A DNA stretch of 64,000 nt from Gp13-AA77 sp035578005. GTDB lineage: Bacteria > Acidobacteriota > Terriglobia > UBA7540. Shown one piece after another: positions 15,908 through 23,719 of this stretch. Numbering within the stretch: position 1 is the stretch's first letter; the number at the start of each line of letters is the position of its first letter. A program made the position numbers and the translations under genes. Where the stretch lies: positions 1 through 64,000 of the forward strand of contig DATJYK010000085.1 in assembly GCA_035578005.1 (NCBI GenBank). Reading direction: 5' to 3'. A model generated the notes under the pieces. That model saw nothing but the letters and a program-made list of their open reading frames with translations. It had not been told where the DNA came from and did not search any database.

Positions 15908-16681
15908 ATGATCGATATTCACTGCCATCCACTCCCGGGTGTGGACGATGGCGCTAAGTCGGTGGACGAGGCGGCTGAAATGTGCCGCATGGCGGCGAGC
16001 GATGGTATTACTCACATCGTGGCCACTCCGCACTGCAACTACGAATATCCCTTTCAGCCGAACGTGAACCAGGAAAAACTCGGCGAACTGCAGGCGGCCG
16101 TCGGGCAGGAACCTAAACTCCTTTTGGGCTGTGATTTTCATCTCTCCTACGACAACATCCGCGAGGTCACAAAGAACCGGGGCAGCTTTACCATCAACGG
16201 TGGCCGCTATCTTCTAGTGGAGTTCGAGGATCAGTTCATACCCGAGAGCATGGATCATGTCTTTTACGACTTACAAGTGGCAGGCCTCGTCCCAATCTTG
16301 ACTCATCCCGAGCGAAATGCTGTGTTGCATCGTAAGCCGGAAATGGTTTATCAGTGGGTCGCACGCGGCTGCTTGGTGCAGGTTACCGCCCAGTCTCTCA
16401 CGGGCCGCTTTGGCACCACCGCCCAGCGGCTCTCCGAAATGTGGCTTGCGCGCAACCTGGTGCATTTCTTTGCCTCCGACGCGCATGACACCAAGCGCCG
16501 TCCGCCGTTGCTTTCGATATGCTACGATCGAGTCGCGGCTCAGAAGGGCAAGAGTGAGGCTGAGCGCTTATTACGGTGCAACCAGGCGGCAGTGATCGAA
16601 GACAAGCCCTTGCCTCTTGGCCCCGAACCACTCGCTCCTCAGCCCACCAAGAGCTGGTTCTCCTGGCTGCGCCGGTCTTGA
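15908..16681 (+). CDS. CpsB/YwqE-type PHP-domain tyrosine-protein phosphatase
   Basis: A 257-residue PHP-domain protein beginning MIDIHCHPLPGVDDGAKS, the signature of CpsB/CapC/YwqE manganese-dependent phosphotyrosine phosphatases. Further metal-site motifs are TPHCNYEY, LLVEFEDQFIP, LTHPERN and FFASDAHDTKRRPP. This family dephosphorylates the bacterial tyrosine kinases that control exopolysaccharide chain length, in keeping with the Wzz-like and Wza-like genes at 23.7-26.3 kb. No matching kinase is in the window. The ATG at 15908 is right at the conserved N-terminus; the C-terminus ends in a basic WFSWLRRS tail that could touch the membrane. Confidence 0.9.
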   Translation: MIDIHCHPLPGVDDGAKSVDEAAEMCRMAASDGITHIVATPHCNYEYPFQPNVNQEKLGELQAAVGQEPKLLLGCDFHLSYDNIREVTKNRGSFTINGGRYLLVEFEDQFIPESMDHVFYDLQVAGLVPILTHPERNAVLHRKPEMVYQWVARGCLVQVTAQSLTGRFGTTAQRLSEMWLARNLVHFFASDAHDTKRRPPLLSICYDRVAAQKGKSEAERLLRCNQAAVIEDKPLPLGPEPLAPQPTKSWFSWLRRS

Positions 16682-16764
16682 GGCGCTGCCGACCGGGTTG
16701 TTCGCCATGATTATAGGACGTTCCGCCTTCACGGGTGAGTGACAACGCGCGTCTAACAGTTTAA

Positions 16765-17025
16765 GTGTTCGCCCGCAAAATAAAGGTCGAAGTGGTTGAG
16801 CCCAAGCCGTTGCGGCCCTGTCCGCTTTCCTGGCTGGATAGCTTCGCCATGCGAAGCTTCACCGGTCGATCGGCATTCGACGATGTCCTGCCTGCCGGCG
16901 ATGGCCAACTCGAGGTTAGCTTTCGGGTGGAGTTGGAGGCGCTGCGGCAAGACATGGAAGATTGGCTCACGCGCAAGTTTGGCCAAGGCGAGCCCATACG
17001 TCTCCAATTCACCGAAGACCCTTGA
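16765..17025 (+). CDS. Small hypothetical protein
   Basis: An 86-residue frame starting at GTG 16765, beginning MFARKIKVEVVEPKPLRPC and ending with an amphipathic helix VELEALRQDMEDWLTRKFGQG and the strand PIRLQFTED. I do not recognise a family. The composition is protein-like and it stands in a stretch otherwise free of genes between the PHP phosphatase and the phosphodiesterase, but no strong ribosome site precedes it. An antisense frame covers the same region. Moderate to low certainty that it is expressed. Confidence 0.45.
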   Translation: MFARKIKVEVVEPKPLRPCPLSWLDSFAMRSFTGRSAFDDVLPAGDGQLEVSFRVELEALRQDMEDWLTRKFGQGEPIRLQFTEDP

Positions 17026-17217
17026 GCTTTTTGGGCGTGCTTGGAACCGACTGAACGCAACGGCACCTGCCGTTAAGGCAGGCGGTGGTGGACTTACTGT
17101 TCCAGTGCGGCCAGAACTGAGCCAGCGCTCATCGCTGTGCGACAAGGACTCGCAAGAGGGAAGAGGGCGATCCAATCGACCGCCCCCCACAGCCTGGTTG
17201 ATCGAGTCCGCACGCGA

Positions 17218-19005
17218 TTAGAAGAGTCCGGGTAGGACCTGGGTGCCCTCTTGCTGGACGCTCTGCAGGCTGCTTGGGTTCAGTCCGAGCGCCTGCAGGA
17301 TGGTTGGAGCCACCTGCATGGTTTCGACCGGCGTGGTTATTGTGCTAGGTGCGAGGCTCGGGTTCGAAAGCAACATGATGACGTTGGTGTCGTCATGTGC
17401 GAAACCACCGTGTTCCGCCAGTTTCTTGCCGCTGCCCGAGTAAGTCACGCCGATGTTAGGAGTCACCAGAATGTCTGGGGTACGGGGGTCTAGACCCGGC
17501 CCGAGTCCGGGCGCGTTGAAAAGCTGCGTAAGTCCCGGTCCCCAGAAAATCTCGCCGATGCCTGCGATATTGCTGGTTGACGGCGATTGCGTCTGAAGCA
17601 TACCGACAACCTGTGAAGTGGTGCACTGGCTGTCGAGCCAGAGCATCGAGACATCATCCTCTGTCGGCCCGATGCCGGTGGGATTCGACGGGGATTCAGA
17701 CTCGGGCAGGCAGCCGGAGTTGTCCGCGATGGTTGCCGGCGACGTGGTTATGGGATCGCCAGTCACAGTCGAGATCCCCAAGTAGCGAGAGGAGTCGATG
17801 GGACTCTGGCCGTGCTTGGCCGTAATCACAATCAGCGTGGAGTTGTAGAGACCGGCGGCTTTTAGTGCAGCCACCATCTGACCGATCGAATAGTCAACGA
17901 ATTGAATCTGGCCGAGCAGCGCCGTCGTGGGTGTCCCTTGCGAGTCCAGATAGCCCCCGGTGACGGTCGGGGTCAGTGTCTTTTCGACTAGCTTTTCTCC
18001 GACGCTCACAGCCTGAAAATTCATTCCGAACAGCTCGGGTACGGGAGCCGGGGCAGAGCCGTTGTGGGTCTTACCCTTGATTTCGTTGAGAACCGCATTC
18101 ACCTTCAGCGCGTCGTAGCATTGAACGTTCTGGAAGCTATCCGTCCAGGCATTCGACGGCGACACGGCGGTCTGGTCAGGCAGAGGGTTGCAACTGGTAG
18201 ATATCGCTTTTACACCTGGCAGATTTATTGGAATCGAGTTGATCTCTGGGGAGAAGTAGTCGTCCACGTTGGCTCCGTTCCCTGGGCCGGAAACCGCCGA
18301 ATACGACGGATGCTTGTCTGACCAGGCAGTGTAGCCACCAGCGCCGTGCACGACGCCAAAAATGGTATTAATGCGAACGAAGTTCCACGGATAAACCGGC
18401 GCGCAGCCTTGACTCGGGTCGCGTTCCAGTTTCCTGGGGTCAATCGAGGCAATTCCGCCTTGCCCGGAGGACGCGCCTCCATTGAGCATCGTCTGGTTGA
18501 TGTCGATTCCCTCATCAAACTCCGTGGTCGTTCCCGTTGGCGTCGTGTACGGCAGGCAGGCGCCCGGGCTGCCCGCTACGCCGTTCCCGGTCGTGGCGGC
18601 CGGAGGATCGAGCGACCGGTCGTAGGCAACATCGTAAAACGCTCCCACGCTGCGCGGAGATCCGCCACTCACGATGGCCATTAAGCCGGGAAAGGAATCG
18701 GACGGCCTGGAAGTGGAAGCGTAGAGATAGTTGACGCCTGTTGGTTTCAGGCCAGCGAGATTGGGGCAGTAAGGATTGCCTCCGTTGGCCCCGGCGATTC
18801 CGTTGGCGCAATTGATGAAATCCAGTGCGTGCATTCCGTCGATGCTGATGAGCAGGACGTGGCTCACCGTTGAAAGTTGCTGCGGCGCTGTCCGTCGCGG
18901 CGGGGGTTCGGCGCCAGGTTTGCCAGCGCCTTGAACGTTAGTAGCGATCATCAGTAGAGCGACCGAAAACGACAGCCAAAGCCTTACCCTGCGAGTACCT
19001 CTCAT
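17218..19005 (-). CDS. Secreted alkaline-phosphatase-superfamily phosphodiesterase
   Basis: A 595-residue protein with a signal peptide (RLWLSFSVALLMIATNVQGA). The core is that of type I phosphodiesterase/nucleotide pyrophosphatases: SHVLLISIDGMHALDF near residue 50 provides the first metal Asp, the nucleophile region is in STSRPSDSFPGLMAIVSGG, and VITAKHGQSPID and AEHGGFAHDDTNV hold later metal ligands. Substrates in this family range from nucleotides to phospholipids and cannot be assigned. It is exported. Many Cys and long Gly/Ser/Pro loops occur between the core motifs. Monocistronic on the minus strand. Confidence 0.87.
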   Translation of the reverse strand: MRGTRRVRLWLSFSVALLMIATNVQGAGKPGAEPPPRRTAPQQLSTVSHVLLISIDGMHALDFINCANGIAGANGGNPYCPNLAGLKPTGVNYLYASTSRPSDSFPGLMAIVSGGSPRSVGAFYDVAYDRSLDPPAATTGNGVAGSPGACLPYTTPTGTTTEFDEGIDINQTMLNGGASSGQGGIASIDPRKLERDPSQGCAPVYPWNFVRINTIFGVVHGAGGYTAWSDKHPSYSAVSGPGNGANVDDYFSPEINSIPINLPGVKAISTSCNPLPDQTAVSPSNAWTDSFQNVQCYDALKVNAVLNEIKGKTHNGSAPAPVPELFGMNFQAVSVGEKLVEKTLTPTVTGGYLDSQGTPTTALLGQIQFVDYSIGQMVAALKAAGLYNSTLIVITAKHGQSPIDSSRYLGISTVTGDPITTSPATIADNSGCLPESESPSNPTGIGPTEDDVSMLWLDSQCTTSQVVGMLQTQSPSTSNIAGIGEIFWGPGLTQLFNAPGLGPGLDPRTPDILVTPNIGVTYSGSGKKLAEHGGFAHDDTNVIMLLSNPSLAPSTITTPVETMQVAPTILQALGLNPSSLQSVQQEGTQVLPGLF

Positions 19006-19138
19006 GCAAGCCTCCTGGTAGATTTCCCCTTCGAGGCTTGGTTATAACAAAGGGCTATCGTGGGTACATTACTGCTGCGTGAATATCACGTTAAGGAACT
19101 GTTGCGGTCAAGCAGATGCCTGACGGGAGAAGATCGCC

Positions 19139-19591
19139 TCAGGCGGCAGCCGTCTTGACCGCGGCGGCTGGAACTGTTTGGACAATCACGCGGCAGGGTG
19201 CGTGCTTGGTGACGTATTCCACCGCTGAGCCCAGTAGGGCCTTCGCCACGTAGGATCTTTTGCGGCGGTAGCCGAGAACGATCAGGTCAGCCGCTTGGTC
19301 TTCGGCTTCACGGATAATCGCCGGGCCTGCCTCGCGGGCGCGAACCAGTCGCGTCGAGATTTCCTTCAGATACTTCTGCGAAGCCGCTTGGTGCGCCAGT
19401 TCCAGCAGCCGCTGGCCCGTGCGGTCCAGAGCCGCGTCGTCGGCATCCAGCGGCAACCCAAGCCCCACCTCAACTACATGCAGTGCAGTCACGTCCGCTC
19501 CGGTACCTTGGGCCATCTCACAAGCCAGCTTTACCAAGCTTTCCACGTGTTCGCGGTCTTGAAGAGCGACTATGATCTTTGTCTCTGGCAT
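19139..19591 (-). CDS. Universal stress protein (single UspA domain)
   Basis: A 150-residue UspA-fold protein beginning MPETKIIVALQDREHVESL. The nucleotide-binding-type motif is LIVLGYRRKRSYVAKALLGS followed by VEYVTKHAPCRVIVQ; it resembles but departs from the canonical GxxGRGG-S pattern because GYRRKRS replaces the glycine-rich loop, so ATP binding is uncertain. The start at 19591 is preferred to the upstream in-frame 19693 since the fold begins here and the upstream part overlaps an operator. It is divergent from the tandem USP gene at 19878, with two matched palindromes between. Confidence 0.87.
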   Translation of the reverse strand: MPETKIIVALQDREHVESLVKLACEMAQGTGADVTALHVVEVGLGLPLDADDAALDRTGQRLLELAHQAASQKYLKEISTRLVRAREAGPAIIREAEDQAADLIVLGYRRKRSYVAKALLGSAVEYVTKHAPCRVIVQTVPAAAVKTAAA

Positions 19592-19679
19592 GTCTTCCTC
19601 CCGGCTGCACGTCGCGTCCACCCTCGTGCAGCCCTCGACTCCCTCACACTCACGATACTCAGAGCCATGTCGCGGTAAC

Positions 19680-19693
19680 GTGACCTGTGTCAC
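19680..19693. promoter_or_regulatory. Palindromic operator GTGAC-N4-GTCAC, site 1
   Basis: Perfect dyad GTGAC-ctgt-GTCAC, 89 bases upstream of the leftward USP start at 19591. The symmetry and length fit a CRP/FNR-family dimer site. The same dyad is at 19755-19768 and 59001-59014. Confidence 0.65.
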
Positions 19694-19754
19694 GAGTGGG
19701 CGTGACGAGCCTCACCGAGGGCTACCTTGCGGCGAGCTGCGGGTGTAAACACCG

Positions 19755-19768
19755 GTGACATTTGTCAC
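19755..19768. promoter_or_regulatory. Palindromic operator GTGAC-N4-GTCAC, site 2
   Basis: Perfect dyad GTGAC-attt-GTCAC, 110 bases upstream of the rightward USP start at 19878. Its centre is exactly 75 bases from that of site 1, so the sites serve the two divergent genes or together shape the region. Confidence 0.65.
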
Positions 19769-19877
19769 AAAGAGCGGTAATAAGCGTCACAGCTTGGTGC
19801 TCAAGCCCGAATTAACGTAGGGGTGTTGAAAGGGTCGGAGGCGGTTGAAAGGGCCTGCCGACCGGAGGTGAATCGCC

Positions 19878-20762
19878 ATGAACATCGCGCGCATTGTCTG
19901 TCCGGTGGATTTTTCCGAGTATTCGGGAAGAGCCTACGATTACGCCTATTCTCTCGCCAAGCATTACGGCGCCAAGCTTCTTGTCGAGCACGTCGTGCAG
20001 CCGCTGCAGGCTGCATATCCTTACTACGCGTTTCCCGAAGCCACTCTGCAGGACACGTGGTCTCAGCTCAGCACTGACGCCGAAAAGGGCCTTCAAGAGC
20101 TGGTCAAGGCGCACACACGGAATGGATTGCAGCCGGAGTGCGTCATCCGGCAGGGCTTCCCCTGGGAATCGATTCTTAGTTTTGCCGAAGAGCGCTCTGC
20201 TGACCTGATCGTGATGGGCACGCACGGCCGCCGCGGCCTTGACCGGCTTACGATGGGATCAGTTACTGAGCGCGTGCTGCGCAAGGCGCACTGCCCTGTG
20301 CTGGCGGTGCGCAAGCCCGCCCATGACTTTGTAGAACCCGACAGCACGTCCGATTGCGTTCACCTGCGCAAGATCCTCCTCTGCACCGACTTCTCCGATC
20401 ACGCCGCGCGGGCCTTGAGCTATGCGTTCTCGCTGGCCATGGAATACAACGCGGAGCTCACGCTGCTCCATGTACTCGAAGATTCCGACAGCGAAAAGGT
20501 CCTGCAGGATGCGACGGCGAAGGCGGTGAAAGAGCTCGAGAAACTGGTTCCAGCGGATATCCCGAACTGGTGCACGGTGAAGTCGCTGGTGCGCACCGGC
20601 AAGCCTTATCAGGAAATCGTTCAGCTCGCCCAGGAGGAGCAAGCCGACTTAATCATCGTCGGCGTCCGTGGCCGCAACGCTGTCGATTTGGCCCTCTTTG
20701 GATCAACCACCTATCGGGTGATTCAGTTGGGCTCCTGTCCGGTGCTGGCGGTTCACATCTGA
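19878..20762 (+). CDS. Tandem-domain universal stress protein
   Basis: A 294-residue protein of two UspA domains. Domain 1 starts MNIARIVCPVDFSEYSGRAY and has the ATP-binding-type motif VMGTHGRRGLDRLTMGSVTE then HCPVLAVR. Domain 2 starts LRKILLCTDFSDHAARALSY and has IIVGVRGRNAVDLALFGSTT then SCPVLAVHI. Tandem USPs are cytoplasmic stress and dormancy factors, often induced under low oxygen. The ribosome site CGGAGGTGAA precedes ATG 19878. Upstream lie two GTGAC-N4-GTCAC dyads shared with the divergent USP gene. Confidence 0.92.
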   Translation: MNIARIVCPVDFSEYSGRAYDYAYSLAKHYGAKLLVEHVVQPLQAAYPYYAFPEATLQDTWSQLSTDAEKGLQELVKAHTRNGLQPECVIRQGFPWESILSFAEERSADLIVMGTHGRRGLDRLTMGSVTERVLRKAHCPVLAVRKPAHDFVEPDSTSDCVHLRKILLCTDFSDHAARALSYAFSLAMEYNAELTLLHVLEDSDSEKVLQDATAKAVKELEKLVPADIPNWCTVKSLVRTGKPYQEIVQLAQEEQADLIIVGVRGRNAVDLALFGSTTYRVIQLGSCPVLAVHI

Positions 20763-20894
20763 TCAGGTTAGATCAGCGGAGGTGGAGCAATGAGCCGGTG
20801 AGCCAATGGAATGACTCATTGACCCGGTTCATTGACTCATCGATTGATGGAGCGTTCCCTCTGCGGCAAGTGTCAGGGTGAGAGAGATCCCGGG

Positions 20895-22547
20895 TTACAC
20901 TTCACCGCGGCGCGCAGCCGCGCCGATCCGGTCGGCGGCGCGGAAGGCTAGCGCTTGGATCGTCATCGTAGGCTGGCCACGACCGGAAGTCACAAAGCTG
21001 CTCCCATCGCAGAGAAAGAGATTGGGCACGTCATGCGTGCGGTGGTCGGCATTGACTACCGATAACTTGGGGTCATTGCCCATGCGGCAGGTTCCCAGCA
21101 GATGCACGGCGTGCGTCTGTTCCCGAATGGGCCGCACCCATACTTTGCTGGCCCGTGAAACGGCCAACAATTCGAGCGCGCGATCCTGCAGGTATTTCAC
21201 GGTCTTGAGATCATCGGGATGATCCTTGTAAGTCATGCACAACGCTGGCAGGCCCCAGGCGTCCTTCAGGTCAGGGTCAAGCGAAAAGCTGTTGGCTTCC
21301 ACGGGCAGTGAGGTGGCGTGGCTCGACACGAACATGCTGTGTGAAAAAGATTCGGCAAGCCAGCGCTTGTAGGCCGTGCCCCACCGTGGAACCTCTGTGG
21401 GAACGGAATTCACTGCGTAACCCATGGGAGTCTGCCCGAAGCGCGCGTCGAGTCCGCCGCCACCATAGAAACCCAGCTTGGGATCAATTTCGTAAAAGTC
21501 ATGGAGCACGCGGCCCACGGCAGCGCCTTTGTATTCGTTCAGCGGTTCGTCGAAGGTGGCGAGCACTGTACTGAAACCGTTGACCATCAGGTATTTTCCT
21601 ACGAACCCGCTGGAGTTCGCGAGGCCGTCAGGAAAGCGGGACGAAGCGGAAAGCAGCAGCAGGCGCGGCGTCTCCGCGCCGTTGGCGGAAAGGATCACCG
21701 CACGCGCCTTCTGGAAGTGCTGCCGGCGTTGGCGATCAAAATAGGCGACGCCCGTCGCCCGGCCGTGGTGATCAGTCTCCACCTTGAACGCGTAGCTTTC
21801 GGTGCGGATTTCGCAGCGGCCGGTCTGCTGCGCCAGGGGAATCATGCTGGCCAGCGAACTGGACTTCGCTCCCACTTCGCAACCGAAACCCAAACAACGG
21901 CCGCAGTAAATGCAACCCGCCCGCCCACGGTAAGGCTGGGAAAGAATGGCCATGGGCGCAGGGAACGGATGCCAGCCCATCTTCCAGGCTGCACGCTCAA
22001 AGATGACTCCCGACGACTTCACCGGCAGCGGCGGTATGGGATAAGGTTTCGATCGATAGGGGTCGAAGGGGCTGGCCCCTGCGAGACCCGACACGCCCAC
22101 TTCCCACTCGACTTTGGTGTAGTACGGCTCCATGTCCGTGTAGGTGATCGGCCAATCGGCAAATGCCGTGCCCGCCACCGGCCCGCGGTGGCTGCGCTCG
22201 ATAAAGTCGATTTCGTGAAACCGCCAGTAATTCGCCGTGAAGTGCACCGAGCCGCCGCCCACGCAGCGTCCGTAGATGGCCGAGAACTGCTTTTGGGCCT
22301 TGTCCTGAGGCGTCTTCCGGAAGGTTTGCGGCGAGAGGTCAGGCTTGTTCGTTAAGGCGTGTTCCTGGCTTTGGGCAATTTCATCGTGGCCAAAACTGCT
22401 CGGGGGAATGTAAGGACCTTGCTCCAGCACCACCACTGAGAAGCCCGCGGTGGAAAGCTCCTTGGCTAAAACGCCGCCCGCCGAGCCCGAACCCACGATG
22501 ACGAAATCAACCTTGTGCGACGGTTTGTAGGCCACCTGGGGGGGCAT
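20895..22547 (-). CDS. GMC-family FAD-dependent dehydrogenase, large subunit
   Basis: A 550-residue GMC oxidoreductase. The FAD dinucleotide motif is VDFVIVGSGSAGGVLAKELS at residues 13-32; later come RCVGGGSVHFTANYWRF, GCIYCGRCLGFGCEVGAKSS (a Cys-rich stretch usual in gluconate-2-dehydrogenase-type large subunits) and a C-terminal THDVPNLFLCDGSSFVTSG with NPTMT-like GQPTMTIQAL. It is adjacent to the subunit-3 gene, whose TAA is immediately followed by this ATG. Together they form a periplasmic sugar or alcohol dehydrogenase that usually passes electrons to a cytochrome c subunit. The mature protein would travel with its Tat-carrying partner. Substrate unknown. Confidence 0.9.
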   Translation of the reverse strand: MPPQVAYKPSHKVDFVIVGSGSAGGVLAKELSTAGFSVVVLEQGPYIPPSSFGHDEIAQSQEHALTNKPDLSPQTFRKTPQDKAQKQFSAIYGRCVGGGSVHFTANYWRFHEIDFIERSHRGPVAGTAFADWPITYTDMEPYYTKVEWEVGVSGLAGASPFDPYRSKPYPIPPLPVKSSGVIFERAAWKMGWHPFPAPMAILSQPYRGRAGCIYCGRCLGFGCEVGAKSSSLASMIPLAQQTGRCEIRTESYAFKVETDHHGRATGVAYFDRQRRQHFQKARAVILSANGAETPRLLLLSASSRFPDGLANSSGFVGKYLMVNGFSTVLATFDEPLNEYKGAAVGRVLHDFYEIDPKLGFYGGGGLDARFGQTPMGYAVNSVPTEVPRWGTAYKRWLAESFSHSMFVSSHATSLPVEANSFSLDPDLKDAWGLPALCMTYKDHPDDLKTVKYLQDRALELLAVSRASKVWVRPIREQTHAVHLLGTCRMGNDPKLSVVNADHRTHDVPNLFLCDGSSFVTSGRGQPTMTIQALAFRAADRIGAAARRGEV

Positions 22548-23171
22548 TTACGTTTTTCCCTCCTGCTTCGGCGGCGGCTGCCAGCCGCGATAATCGCGGT
22601 CATAGTATCCGAACGGCGGAGTGAACGCGGGGCTGCTATCAAAGCCGATCAGCTTCCAGCCCACCCCGTCGCGGTTCCCGCCGCGCATCGGGTCTGATAG
22701 AAAACCCATCACGGTATGGCTGCGAACCAGTTCGAAGAATGGCTGCTCATCGAGCGCCTTGAGCACAGCGTCCTGTTGTTCAGGCGCGGCTTCGGAGAAT
22801 CTTTGGACGCTCGGAAACAGCTCGCGGGTCTTCGCTTCGAAAACAGGCAGGCCCTTCTGATAGTCGGCGAGACTCTCGGTTGCGAAGGTGGTGAGCGCGC
22901 GGTCGATGAAGTAGATCACGCCCGCTTCTCGCGCACCCGGAGAATCGTCGGTTGGAATAATGCGGGCAGCGATGGCTTCCACAGCCGCAGCCTGCTCTGC
23001 TGTGAGAGCTTCGAGTTGGGGGGGTACCGCGGCTTTGGCCGCTTGGGCGGCGTGCTCGGCGGCTGCCATCACGGCCGGCCAGTTCAGTGTGATCCAGGCC
23101 GTGCCTGCGCCGGACAGGCTGGACAGCAGGAAGCGGCGGCGGTCAGGTTCGTTCCCGGGTTCGGAGGTCAT
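22548..23171 (-). CDS. Gluconate 2-dehydrogenase subunit 3-like protein with Tat signal
   Basis: A 207-residue protein starting MTSEPGNEPDRRRFLLSSLS: a twin-arginine signal (DRRRFLLSS) followed by an alanine-rich hydrophobic region. The remainder fits the gluconate_2-dh3 family: LTAEQAAAVEAIAARIIPTD and GAREAGVIYFIDRALTTF, then VMGFLSDPMRGGNRDGVGWK. These small subunits carry the flavoprotein partner, encoded directly downstream, through the Tat system. ATG 23171 is preferred to 23189 because the Tat motif then sits at the expected distance. Confidence 0.92.
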   Translation of the reverse strand: MTSEPGNEPDRRRFLLSSLSGAGTAWITLNWPAVMAAAEHAAQAAKAAVPPQLEALTAEQAAAVEAIAARIIPTDDSPGAREAGVIYFIDRALTTFATESLADYQKGLPVFEAKTRELFPSVQRFSEAAPEQQDAVLKALDEQPFFELVRSHTVMGFLSDPMRGGNRDGVGWKLIGFDSSPAFTPPFGYYDRDYRGWQPPPKQEGKT

Positions 23172-23719
23172 AGTCTTATCACCGATCAAAGCAAGTTTGA
23201 GTTAAGGTGTTCTACATCATAGATATACTGGGTTTAGCAAATAACATATTTATAATCAATGACATACTGGGTTCGTTCGGAAGTCGCGTTGATTCTAAAG
23301 GAGTCTTAGGCTTCGATCGTCGTTTTTTGACAAAGGCCGCAAGGCGCCTTGGTAATGCTGCCACGTGCCACAACTAGGGACGCCACCGACGTCCCACCCT
23401 CGAGCGCGCGTTCTCGAGTCACTGATTGTACGCCGAGCAGCGTCGACGGCGGAAGAGACATGGAGATAGAAACCATAAAGAGTTAGTGCCATATCTTTAA
23501 CCCAGACGGCAAGCAAAAAACGGACGGTGCACCTAAACTGCACGGGCCGCTGCGCAGACGCATTGTTTAAAGGGCACAGTTGGGCGCCCTTTGCACATTT
23601 CTTCAATGAGGAGAGGAGGTGTGAATGAATTCGAAGTAGTCGCCTGCAGCGGCGGTCTTGACCGCCGCCACTCGGATTCGACAGGTTCGGCAGTCATGGC
23701 CGCCGCCCACAGCCGGATG
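23172..23719. other. Intergenic region with an AT-rich element tail
   Basis: About 550 bases without a convincing gene. An AT-rich repeat island lies at 23222-23330. A minus-strand frame at 23295-23606 and a plus-strand frame at 23591-24004 overlap repeats or the Wzz gene and look spurious. AGGAGGTGTGAATG at about 23614-23627 gives a four-codon frame only. Confidence 0.6.
23222..23330 (-). repeat. AT-rich tail element shared with 58640-58770
   Basis: ATACTGGGTT occurs at 23225 and 23264 (39 bases apart), the second followed by CGTTCG; then comes AAAGGAGTCTTAGGCTTCG at about 23297. The reverse complement of 58640-58770 has the same order: ATGCTGGGTT twice 39 apart, CGTTCG, and AAAGGAGTCTTAGGCTTCG. 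It is therefore a second, inverted copy of the tail that follows the KSTGPRT-type pseudogene there, with only a trace of the coding part left. Confidence 0.75.

Noticed and set aside
23295..23606. Minus-strand 103-residue frame next to the AT-rich tail
   Set aside because: It is in a repeat-rich gap, lacks a ribosome site and its end falls inside the shared tail element.
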